Source of the DNA: an uncultured Bacteroidia bacterium
Lineage (GTDB): Bacteria > Bacteroidota > Bacteroidia > Bacteroidales > UBA932
Direction: 5' to 3'
Length of the DNA: 64,000 nt
NCBI GenBank assembly: GCA_902797435.1
Contig: CADBSV010000029.1
Coordinates: 35,648-99,647 of the forward strand
Part shown: positions 8,900 through 16,947 of the stretch, in pieces
Layout of the letters: each line of letters begins with the position of its first letter
Position numbering within the stretch: position 1 is the first letter of the stretch
The notes under the pieces: generated by a model
The model's database searches: none
Seen by the model: the letters and a program-made list of their open reading frames with translations, nothing else
Told to the model about the DNA's origin: nothing
Position numbers and translations under genes: made by a program

Positions 8900-10192
8900 T
8901 TATTTCTTTAATACTGATTCGTAAACCTTTGCCAGCTTTGCCGTGGCGTTGTTCCACTTGAGGGCATTGACCTCGTCATAACCCTCCCTTGCCGCGAAAC
9001 GGGTGAGAGCCGGATATTTGAGAAGCGCATAGATGTCGTCAGCCATGGCATCGACATCCCAGAAATCCACTTTGAGCGCATACTTGAGCACTTCGGCCGC
9101 GCCGCTCTGGTTGGAGATGATGGACGGCACTCCGGTACGCATGGCCTCCAGCGGAGATATGCCGAAGGGTTCGCTCACCGAAGGCATGATGTAAACGTCG
9201 GAGAGGGCGAACATCTTCTGCACGTCGGTACCGCGAAGGAAACCCGTGAAATTGAAACGGTCGCTGATTCCCAGGCGGGCCACCATCTTTATGCAGCGGT
9301 TCATCATGTCCCCGCTGCCGGCCATCACGAAACGGACCCCGTCGGTGCGCTTGAGCACTTTCGCAGCAGCTTCAATGAAATATTCCGGGCCTTTCTGGAA
9401 AGTGATGCGGCCGAGGAAAGTAACCACCTTGTCCTTCACTCCGCGCTGCACTTCGAGGTTCTCCCGTCCGCTGAAATCTACCGCGTTGTGAACCGTCACA
9501 ACCTTTGCGGGATCTATTCCGTATTTGTTGATGACTATGCCCCTGGTAAGGTCGCTCACGGTCACAACCCTGTCGGCGGCCTCCATGCCGCGCTTTTCTA
9601 TGGCATACACGCGGGAATCCACCATGTCGTCGGTTCCGCGGTCGAACGAAGTGGCATGCACATGCACTACCAGCGGCTTGCCGGTAAGCTCCTTGGCTGC
9701 GATTCCGGCAAGGTAGGTGAGCCAGTCGTGGGCATGGATAATATCGAACTCATCCTTGTGCTGCATCGCAATGGTGCCGCCTACCATGGCGTAGCGGGCT
9801 ACTTCTTCCAGAAGGTTGGCCCCGTACTTTCCGCTGAACTTGAACTTCTGCCCGTAGGACACCCTGAAGTCCTTGACCTGCCTGGCCCTTTCGTCTTCGA
9901 CCATCGTCGAAAACTCTTCCGGATCGGCATAGGGGATGAGATTGGACCCTATGTGCACGAACTTGACCTTGTCCAGAAAATCGTTGGAGGTGCCGTTCAC
10001 ATATTCGACTGCCACATCGCTCGCATTTATAATCGTAGTGGCGGACTGGTCTTCGTCTCCGCTTGCGGAAGGCATCACGAAGATGCTCTTTACGCCATTG
10101 TGGGCAAGTCCCTTGACAATTCCCTCACAGGCAGTTCCAAGCCCGCCTGCGATGTGGGGAGGAAACTCCCAACCGAACATCAGTACCGTCAT
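8900..10192 (-). CDS. Glycosyltransferase, GT4-like glycogen synthase
   Basis: 430-residue GT-B fold glycosyltransferase. The N-terminal FGWEFPPHIAGGLGTACEG corresponds to the glycine-rich acceptor loop (GGLG) of glycogen synthases. DIIHAHDWLTYLAGI and the C-terminal EPFGISPLEAM (the E-x7-E motif) are typical of retaining GT4/GT5 enzymes. Flanking branching, debranching and phosphorylase genes make an alpha-1,4-glucan synthase the most likely job, using ADP- or UDP-glucose. No glgC is present in this cluster. The ATG overlaps the debranching enzyme stop by 4 bases. Confidence 0.88.
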   Translation of the reverse strand: MTVLMFGWEFPPHIAGGLGTACEGIVKGLAHNGVKSIFVMPSASGDEDQSATTIINASDVAVEYVNGTSNDFLDKVKFVHIGSNLIPYADPEEFSTMVEDERARQVKDFRVSYGQKFKFSGKYGANLLEEVARYAMVGGTIAMQHKDEFDIIHAHDWLTYLAGIAAKELTGKPLVVHVHATSFDRGTDDMVDSRVYAIEKRGMEAADRVVTVSDLTRGIVINKYGIDPAKVVTVHNAVDFSGRENLEVQRGVKDKVVTFLGRITFQKGPEYFIEAAAKVLKRTDGVRFVMAGSGDMMNRCIKMVARLGISDRFNFTGFLRGTDVQKMFALSDVYIMPSVSEPFGISPLEAMRTGVPSIISNQSGAAEVLKYALKVDFWDVDAMADDIYALLKYPALTRFAAREGYDEVNALKWNNATAKLAKVYESVLKK

Positions 10193-12129
10193 TTCTCTTC
10201 CTCCCTGTTCTTGTTCATGAGATAGTTCACGGTAAGCAGAGCTGCGGTGCTGAGGGCGCTTGACACGGCCCCGTGCGGTTCCTGGGGAGGATCCCCGTCG
10301 TAGAGTTCACTGAATGCTCCCACGCCATGCTTGCCCAGGTCTTCGAAACAGCCCTTGGTGAGCCACTCGGCCTTCTTGCAGTAGGCAGGGCCGAAAAGCT
10401 TGAATCCGGCTGCCACGAAGTACTCGAGCAGGAACACCCATGCGCTCCCCTGGTGATAGGCGAGGTCGCGGTCGATCTGCGACCCCTCGTAAACGCCCTT
10501 GTACTTTTCGTCGCGGGGAGACAGGGTGCGGATGCCGCGCCTTGTTTCAAGTTCGTCGGCAACCGCCCTGTAAACCGAAGGATGAAGCATTTCATCAAGC
10601 GGGGAATTCTCCACCCAAATGGCTATGAGCTGGTTCGGACGGATATCCATGTTCTGCCCGAAGCCGTCAACGTAATCCGCCAGACAGCCGCGGTCCTCGT
10701 TCCAGAACACTCTCTGGAAATTGAGCTTGACATTATCCCTTACAGGAGCCCACATGGCCAGGAAATTCTTGTCGCCGCCGTATTTTGCCTCCATGTCGAG
10801 AGCGAAGCAGATGCTGTTGTACCACAGGGAGTTGGTTTCCACCTGATACCCCGGACGTTCCGTCACCGGATTGCCTCCAACGTAGGCATTCATCCATGTG
10901 AGGGCCACCCTGTCGGCCTGGGCCCACAGGAGTCCGTCCGGATGCATTGCGACCTCTTTGCGGACGCCGGGAAGATAGCTCTGCAGTATGGCCTTGACAG
11001 TTCCGCCGTATTTCTTCCAGACGCGAGCGGGATTGGCGCCGAAGGCGATGTAGGCCTGCAGGTCACTGGCAAGATACAGGGGCGCTTCCACCTGGGTGGT
11101 GCGGCGCAGGAGCCTTTCCTGCTCGTCGCCTATGAGGTTGTCCAGCACTTCTTCGAAAGTGGAGGTGTCTCCCCCTGCGTAGAGGGTGAGTCCAGGAAGC
11201 GCTATGAGGGTTTCGCGCAGCAGTCCGGTATAGAGCCACGAGAAACCGGCCGTAATTCTCTTGTGGTTGTTATGGTTGCAGATGAAGAGGTCGGCCCAGT
11301 GGCGGAGCTGATCCTCGCCGCCGGTGATCGGCTTGATATGGGACAGTGCGGACGAATATGCCCGGCTGAAGCCCCTGTGGTTCTCTTCGTATTTGGCGGC
11401 CGATACTATAAGAGAGTCGCCTTCCTTCATGGTGCCTTCGAACCAGCCCGGGCAGAGCAGGTCCTCGCGGCAGTCGAAGCCGCGGCGGTACTCGTCGGAA
11501 TAGGTCACGCCCTTGTACCAGACCGGAGAATGGACAAAGCGGAAAGAAGCCCTGCTCGTCTGGAGCACCAGGTCCGGGAAACCGGAATAGAGCTTGAAAG
11601 ACGCACCCCCGGAAACAGGTCTGTAGCCGGTGTCCGCCGCAGAATTCTCCTGCGTGAGGGCGTGGATGTTGCGGAACGGCAGGAAGGGCCTCAGCTGCAG
11701 GGTAGCCCCGGCAGGGCACTTTACCATTTCGTAGCGTATGAAGAGCTGGTCCTTGTCCGGCATGAGCAGAAGACTCTTGCGGAACACTATTTCGCCTACC
11801 TTGTAGGTGATGGTCGGAACCGGATCTGCATCGAAATCAACCACGTACTTATGGCCGCGCGGTTCGTAGATGTCTCCGTAGCAATGAATTCCAAGGTTGA
11901 ACTGCTGTCCCCTCACGATAAAGCTCTCGTCAAGGGAGGAGAGCAGCAGGTATTTGTCGCCGCCGAAACGGTCGAGCGTCACGGCGAACAGACCATGATA
12001 ACGCCGGGTATTGCAAGTGACGATGCTCGTATTGCAGTATGCACCGGTCTTGTTTGCGCAGATGATCTCCCTCTTCAGCGAGTAGGAGAGATTCACCAAC
12101 TCGGCCTTGTTGAATTTGAGGAATGCCAT
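10189..12129 (-). CDS. Glycogen debranching enzyme (amylo-alpha-1,6-glucosidase)
   Basis: 646-residue protein with the bacterial/archaeal glycogen-debranching N-terminal domain (residues 1-270, with TGAYCNTSIVTCNTRRYHGLF). The amylo-alpha-1,6-glucosidase (alpha/alpha)6 barrel follows (about 280-630, GH133). The barrel has AGFSWLYTGLLRETLIALPGL and DIRPNQLIAI; acidic residues in the last third (SQIDRDLAYHQGSAWVFL) match the catalytic region of the family. It hydrolyses the alpha-1,6 branch points of glycogen. It is 4 bases downstream of glgB and overlaps the synthase. Confidence 0.92.
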   Translation of the reverse strand: MAFLKFNKAELVNLSYSLKREIICANKTGAYCNTSIVTCNTRRYHGLFAVTLDRFGGDKYLLLSSLDESFIVRGQQFNLGIHCYGDIYEPRGHKYVVDFDADPVPTITYKVGEIVFRKSLLLMPDKDQLFIRYEMVKCPAGATLQLRPFLPFRNIHALTQENSAADTGYRPVSGGASFKLYSGFPDLVLQTSRASFRFVHSPVWYKGVTYSDEYRRGFDCREDLLCPGWFEGTMKEGDSLIVSAAKYEENHRGFSRAYSSALSHIKPITGGEDQLRHWADLFICNHNNHKRITAGFSWLYTGLLRETLIALPGLTLYAGGDTSTFEEVLDNLIGDEQERLLRRTTQVEAPLYLASDLQAYIAFGANPARVWKKYGGTVKAILQSYLPGVRKEVAMHPDGLLWAQADRVALTWMNAYVGGNPVTERPGYQVETNSLWYNSICFALDMEAKYGGDKNFLAMWAPVRDNVKLNFQRVFWNEDRGCLADYVDGFGQNMDIRPNQLIAIWVENSPLDEMLHPSVYRAVADELETRRGIRTLSPRDEKYKGVYEGSQIDRDLAYHQGSAWVFLLEYFVAAGFKLFGPAYCKKAEWLTKGCFEDLGKHGVGAFSELYDGDPPQEPHGAVSSALSTAALLTVNYLMNKNREEEK

Positions 12130-12133
12130 ATAA

Positions 12134-14119
12134 TCACTTTTTCTTTAAAACAATCGCGCACCTGCTTGGCAGGTACAGGTATAGTTCTCCACCGACGGTG
12201 ATGTGCTTCTCACCCTCGGAGAGGCGCCCGAACCCGCCATATCGCAGGGCGTCCGAATCGAGCACCAGTTCCCATTCCCCGGCGGGCGCTTCGAACCCGT
12301 AATTCTCGAAACTCCCGGAAGGATTGAAATTCAGTGCAAAGATACAATTTTTCCGCAGGAAAATGAGTATTTTTTTCTCTTCATCGGCACGAAGCAGCAC
12401 AGGCTCCCCGGCAAGGATGCCAAGGCCGCGCAGCAGATGCACCATGTCGGCATCCCATTCCTGCAGGCCGCGGTAGCGCAGGTTTTCGTCGTCGGCAAGG
12501 CTCCACTGCCGCCGGGCATACTTGCAGCTCCATCCGTTCCCCTCCCGGGGGAAGTCTATCCATTCCGGATGTCCGAACTCGTTGCCCATGAAATTCAGAT
12601 AACCGTCGCCTGCGGTCGCGGCGGTGACGAGCCGTATCATCTTATGAAGGGCTATACCCCTGTCAACAAGGATGTTCTGCGAGCCCTTGTTCATGCTCCA
12701 GTACATATCCTTGTCAATGAGCCGGAAGATTATCGTCTTGTCGCCTACCAGCGCCTGGTCGTGGCACTCGGCATAAGAGACCGTCTTTTCATCGGCCCTT
12801 TTGTTGGTGAGTTCGTACCATATCTCGCCAGGGCTCCACTGCTCGTCGCTCTTTTCCTTAATCCACTTTATCCAATGGTCGGCTATGCCCATGGCCATCC
12901 GGAAATCGAAGCCGATGCCGCCTCGCTCGAACGGAGCGGCGAGCCCGGGCATCCCGGACACGTCCTCGGCTATTGTAAAAGCATCGGGATTAAGGCTGTG
13001 AATCAGGCGGTTGGCAAGACCGAGATAGGTGACGGCATTCTCGTCCACCCCGCTGCCGAAGTAGATTCCGTAATTGCCGAAATCGGTTCCGAGACCGTGA
13101 TCCCAGTAAAGCATGGAAGTGACTCCGTCGAAGCGGAAGCCGTCGAGATGATACTCCTCCATCCAGTACTTGCAGTTGGAAAGCAGGAAATAGTTCACCT
13201 CGTCCTTGCCGTAGTCGAAGCACCGGGATCCCCAGGCAGGATGATGCCCGGCCGCGCCGGGATAGAAATACAGGTCTTCGTGCCCGTCGAGATTCCCCAG
13301 GCCTTCGAGTTCGTTGCTCACGGCATGCGAATGCACTATGTCCATGATTACGGCTATCCCGCGGCCGTGGGCGTCGTCCACCAGTGCCTTGAACTCCTCA
13401 GGAGTGCCGAAGCGGGAACTCAGCGCGAAGAAATTGCTCACCTGGTAACCGAACGAGCCGTAGTAGGGGTGCTCCTGGAGGGCCATTATCTGAAGGGTGT
13501 CGTACCCGAGATCCTCAACCCTCGGAAGCACTTTTGTGCGGAAATCTTCGAAGGACGCCACCTTCGCCTCCTCGGAGCTCATGCCTATGTGGCACTCGTA
13601 GATGAACGGATGCTCCCGCCGGCCGGGTTTTCCGTTCTTCCACAGGTAGGGCTCCGCCGGGTCCCACACCTGGGCGCTGAACACCTTGGTGTTCGGATCC
13701 TGAACGACCCTCGTGACGTATGCGGGAATACGCTCCCCCGCTCCTCCGGTCCATTCTGTCCACAGCTTGTAGAGAGTTCCGTGCCTTAGGAACATTCCCG
13801 GGAGCTTTATTTCCCAGTTGCCGCCTCCTATTGGCTGCAGCTGATAATCGGGAGTGCGTTTCCAGTTGTTGAAATCTCCGACAAGATAGATTCTGGTGGC
13901 GTTGGGAGCCCATTCCCTGAGAACCCAGCCGCCGTCCTCCGTTTTGTGAAGGCCGTAGTAAAGGTGATTGTTGGCTGCGGATGAAATGTCTCCGGGACGC
14001 CCTGCGTTCGCAGAGAGCTTCGCAGCTGCGGCATCTATCCTTGCCGTGCGGGCGTCGATAGCCCCCCGGAACGGTTCCAGCCAGGGGTCGCTTTCGTAAA
14101 TCTTCTGGACTTTGCTCAT
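12134..14119 (-). CDS. glgB: 1,4-alpha-glucan branching enzyme
   Basis: 661-residue GH13 branching enzyme of the type related to eukaryotic enzymes. An N-terminal CBM48 (about 55-150, LREWAPNATRIYLVGDFNNW) is followed by the catalytic barrel. The four GH13 regions are visible as DIVHSHA, GFRFDGVTSM (nucleophile Asp), IAEDVSGMP (acid/base Glu) and YAECHDQA. A C-terminal beta domain follows. The longest frame opens with TTG at 14146 inside xseB; I prefer the ATG at 14119, 10 bases after the xseB stop. It makes alpha-1,6 branches in glycogen. Confidence 0.95.
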   Translation of the reverse strand: MSKVQKIYESDPWLEPFRGAIDARTARIDAAAAKLSANAGRPGDISSAANNHLYYGLHKTEDGGWVLREWAPNATRIYLVGDFNNWKRTPDYQLQPIGGGNWEIKLPGMFLRHGTLYKLWTEWTGGAGERIPAYVTRVVQDPNTKVFSAQVWDPAEPYLWKNGKPGRREHPFIYECHIGMSSEEAKVASFEDFRTKVLPRVEDLGYDTLQIMALQEHPYYGSFGYQVSNFFALSSRFGTPEEFKALVDDAHGRGIAVIMDIVHSHAVSNELEGLGNLDGHEDLYFYPGAAGHHPAWGSRCFDYGKDEVNYFLLSNCKYWMEEYHLDGFRFDGVTSMLYWDHGLGTDFGNYGIYFGSGVDENAVTYLGLANRLIHSLNPDAFTIAEDVSGMPGLAAPFERGGIGFDFRMAMGIADHWIKWIKEKSDEQWSPGEIWYELTNKRADEKTVSYAECHDQALVGDKTIIFRLIDKDMYWSMNKGSQNILVDRGIALHKMIRLVTAATAGDGYLNFMGNEFGHPEWIDFPREGNGWSCKYARRQWSLADDENLRYRGLQEWDADMVHLLRGLGILAGEPVLLRADEEKKILIFLRKNCIFALNFNPSGSFENYGFEAPAGEWELVLDSDALRYGGFGRLSEGEKHITVGGELYLYLPSRCAIVLKKK

Positions 14120-14129
14120 ATAGGAAGTG

Positions 14130-14312
14130 TCAGTCTTCGGTTTCAATGTTTTCGCGCACCTCGCGCAGATACTCTCTGCAGGCCACTACCAGCTCCCTGC
14201 TTTCCTTTACAAGGCCGGCGATGTCGTCCAGGCTGGTGGACGGGTCCTCGACGACCGAGCAAATCTGCTCCAGTCGCTGAATCGCCTTGGTATAATCGAA
14301 CTTTTTATCCAT
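14130..14312 (-). CDS. xseB: Exodeoxyribonuclease VII small subunit
   Basis: 60-residue XseB (MDKKFDYTKAIQRLEQICSVVED then SLDDIAGLVKESRELVVACREYL), mostly helical, as usual for this subunit. It binds XseA to form exonuclease VII, which degrades single-stranded DNA. It lies 1 base after the xseA stop, the common order. Confidence 0.93.
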   Translation of the reverse strand: MDKKFDYTKAIQRLEQICSVVEDPSTSLDDIAGLVKESRELVVACREYLREVRENIETED

Positions 14313-14313
14313 A

Positions 14314-15492
14314 TCAGTGTTTTACATCCGTTACTTCCGTTTCTATCCGCCCGTCGGCGAAGAGCACCGACACTCTCTCGCCCTTGCTGCGTCCCGAGGC
14401 AGAGGTAATCCTTACCCCCTTTTCGTCGAGAACCAGGGAAAAACCGCGGCGCAGGACGCTGCGCGGATCGTTGGCGGCTATCCTGGTTTCGAGTATGGCC
14501 ACGGCGGATTCTGCCGCGGCAAGCCTCGCGGCCACACTTGCGGTGATGGTCTTTTCCGCAATGGCAAGGGCGGATTCGAGCGCTCCGAGGCGTGAGCGGA
14601 AAGCCAGTGCCAGCCGGTTTTCAAATGTCGATATGCGTTCGTCCGCCGCCGCTGTCTCCCCGATGAACATGTCCGCCAGGGCGGTAGGGGTCTTCACATG
14701 GTCGTAGGCCACCATGTCGGCCACATGATAATCCTTGTCGTGACCTATTGCGGTGAGCACCGGCACCGGCATGCGGGCAATCGCGGCGGCAAGGCCGTAA
14801 TCGTCGAAGCATGCAAGATCCATCTCGGAGCCTCCTCCGCGGAGAATCAGAACGGCATCGTAGCATACGGGGCTGAGCGTTATCTCCCCGAGGGCGGAGC
14901 ATATTGACTCCGGGGCGGATTCGCCCTGCATGGTTGCGGGGAAAAGATCCGCCTGGTAAGCGTATCCATACTGGTTCCCCGTCAGGTGTTCCCGGAAATC
15001 CTGCAGTCCGGCCGCCCCGGGAGCAGAGACTATCGCAAGGTAATACGGCAATTCGGGAAGGCGCAGTTTCTTCTGGCGCTCAAGGAGCCCTTCGCCGGAG
15101 AGCCTCTCTATAGTCCGGCGGCGACTGAGTTCCTGCTCGCCCACGCTTGAAGCCACATCTATGTCTTCGATAACGAGCGAGAGCCCGTAAACTTCATGGA
15201 AACTGACGCTCACAAGCACTATCACCTCGTTTCCGACGCTTATTCCCTCGCCGGTGGCGCTGCGCAGTTTGGCCTCGAGAAGCGGATAAAGGCTGCGCCA
15301 GATGACAGCCCTCACTTTCGCTATCACCACTCCGTCCCGGCTTTGTATGAGTTCCATGTAGCAGTGCCCGCCCGACTTGACGGACACCTGGGCAATCTCC
15401 GCCTTAACCCTGATGCGGTCGGGAAAGAAGTCCCCCAGGGCCTCGCCAAGGTCCTTCTGCAGAGTGTAAAGGTCGATAAAATCTTCGTCCAT
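14314..15492 (-). CDS. xseA: Exodeoxyribonuclease VII large subunit
   Basis: 392-residue XseA. The N-terminal OB-fold (about 10-110, VKAEIAQVSVKSGGHCYMEL) binds single-stranded DNA. The nuclease domain has ILRGGGSEMDLACFDDYGLAAAIARMPVPVLTAIGHDKD, the family hallmark, followed by VKTPTALADM. A coiled-coil segment of alanine-rich helices at about 280-345 precedes the C-terminal RRGFSLVLDEKG. The frame extends to a GTG at 15510, but the ATG at 15492 is the natural start. Confidence 0.94.
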   Translation of the reverse strand: MDEDFIDLYTLQKDLGEALGDFFPDRIRVKAEIAQVSVKSGGHCYMELIQSRDGVVIAKVRAVIWRSLYPLLEAKLRSATGEGISVGNEVIVLVSVSFHEVYGLSLVIEDIDVASSVGEQELSRRRTIERLSGEGLLERQKKLRLPELPYYLAIVSAPGAAGLQDFREHLTGNQYGYAYQADLFPATMQGESAPESICSALGEITLSPVCYDAVLILRGGGSEMDLACFDDYGLAAAIARMPVPVLTAIGHDKDYHVADMVAYDHVKTPTALADMFIGETAAADERISTFENRLALAFRSRLGALESALAIAEKTITASVAARLAAAESAVAILETRIAANDPRSVLRRGFSLVLDEKGVRITSASGRSKGERVSVLFADGRIETEVTDVKH

Positions 15493-15567
15493 GCCAAATG
15501 CCGGCGCCACAGTGGCGCTGCAGGTTTCAAATATAGCAAAAAACGGGAATTAAAGCAATACCCGGCC

Positions 15568-16947
15568 TCAGGCAAGAACCTTCTTCATCCAGGAATTTCC
15601 GGCCACCCTTATGGCAAAGAGGATACCCCTCACATTGAGTTCTACACACATGGCAATCCAGTATCCCACAAGCCCATAGCGCGGAGTGAGAATAACGGCG
15701 AGCACTATCCTTACGAGCCAGATGCTGGCAAAATTGAGCACCGTGGGCACAAGGGTGTCCCCCGCTCCCACACAGGCGCCGTAACCCACTATCGAAACCG
15801 CATAGAACAGTTCGGCGAAAGCCTCTATCCTGAGGCACTTGACGCCGAGGGCGATGACGTCGGCATCGGAGGTGAAAAGCCCCATCATCTGCGGGGCGAA
15901 GATATACATCAGCACCGCCATAAAGCTCATGAGCGCGGCCGCAAGCGAGATGTTTATCCATGCGAAACTCTTCGCCAGTTCTTTCCTGCGGGCTCCTATG
16001 CTCTGGCCCACAAGGGCTGTTACGGCTTCTTCGAGCCCGTATCCGGGCATGTAGCAGAAACTCTCCGCAATGATGGCGAAGGAGTTGGCCGCAATGGCGA
16101 CGGTGCCGAGCGGTGCCACGATTATGGTAGCCGCCACGTAGGCCCCGCGCATTATCACATTCTGGAGCCAGAGGGGGCCGCTTATGCCAAAGGCGTTGGA
16201 AAGAGTCCGCCCGTCGGGTTTCCATGTGTGGACGCTGTCCAGTCCGAAGCGGAGCTCGGGGCTGCGGGTAAAGAGATACCAGAGCACCGCGGCGGCGGTT
16301 ACGGCCTCCGCGAGGGCGGTTCCGAGGGCGGCACCGCGCACGCCCATGCCGGCCACGTAGATGAAAACATAATTGAATACTACGTCAAGGACGCAGGTGC
16401 CTATGTACATAAGGCTGGGAATCTTCATGTTCCCCGTGGCCTGGAGCATCGCGGCGCCCGTCCAGCTGAGCTGCATGAAGGGAAGGAAAAGGCTGAAAAC
16501 GAGAAAATACTCCCCCGCATCCTTCACCACGTCGGGGCTTCCCCCGAGCCATACGGGAAGGCTCCCGCTTATGGCCGCACCGATTCCTGCAAGAAAGAAG
16601 GCGAATACGAGTACGGAGACAAGGCCGCCGCGCATCACCTTGCGGGCCCTGACGAAATCGCCGGCGCCCACTAGCTGGGCTATCTGCACGGAAAAACCGG
16701 AGGATGCCGCCATGCAGAACCCTCCCATTATCCAGGTGCTGGTGCTGACAAGGCCTATGGAAGCGGCCTGCGATGCTCCCAGGTGACCCACCATGGAAGC
16801 GTCTATGTACTGCATCAGGATGCTGGACAGCTGGGCGAGGATCGCCGGAAGGCCGAGCATCCACGAAAGCCTCAGCCGCTCTCCCCTTGACAGGGGCGAG
16901 CCGCCTCGGATCTTCGAGAGCAATATGTCTTTACCTGATGTGGACAT
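15568..16947 (-). CDS. MATE family efflux transporter
   Basis: 459-residue multidrug and toxic compound extrusion protein with two MatE repeats (about 25-190 and 250-410) and 12 hydrophobic segments. Recognisable stretches are LGLPAILAQLSSILMQYIDASMVGHLG and EEAVTALVGQSIGARR. It exports cationic drugs or metabolites using Na+ or H+. The ATG overlaps the MscS-like gene by 17 bases and there is a 75-base gap to xseA. Confidence 0.92.
   Translation of the reverse strand: MSTSGKDILLSKIRGGSPLSRGERLRLSWMLGLPAILAQLSSILMQYIDASMVGHLGASQAASIGLVSTSTWIMGGFCMAASSGFSVQIAQLVGAGDFVRARKVMRGGLVSVLVFAFFLAGIGAAISGSLPVWLGGSPDVVKDAGEYFLVFSLFLPFMQLSWTGAAMLQATGNMKIPSLMYIGTCVLDVVFNYVFIYVAGMGVRGAALGTALAEAVTAAAVLWYLFTRSPELRFGLDSVHTWKPDGRTLSNAFGISGPLWLQNVIMRGAYVAATIIVAPLGTVAIAANSFAIIAESFCYMPGYGLEEAVTALVGQSIGARRKELAKSFAWINISLAAALMSFMAVLMYIFAPQMMGLFTSDADVIALGVKCLRIEAFAELFYAVSIVGYGACVGAGDTLVPTVLNFASIWLVRIVLAVILTPRYGLVGYWIAMCVELNVRGILFAIRVAGNSWMKKVLA

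Noticed and set aside
10273-12201. 642-codon plus-strand open frame opposite the debranching enzyme
   Set aside because: Shadow of a conserved GH133-type gene; the translated sequence has no motif and no plausible start context.
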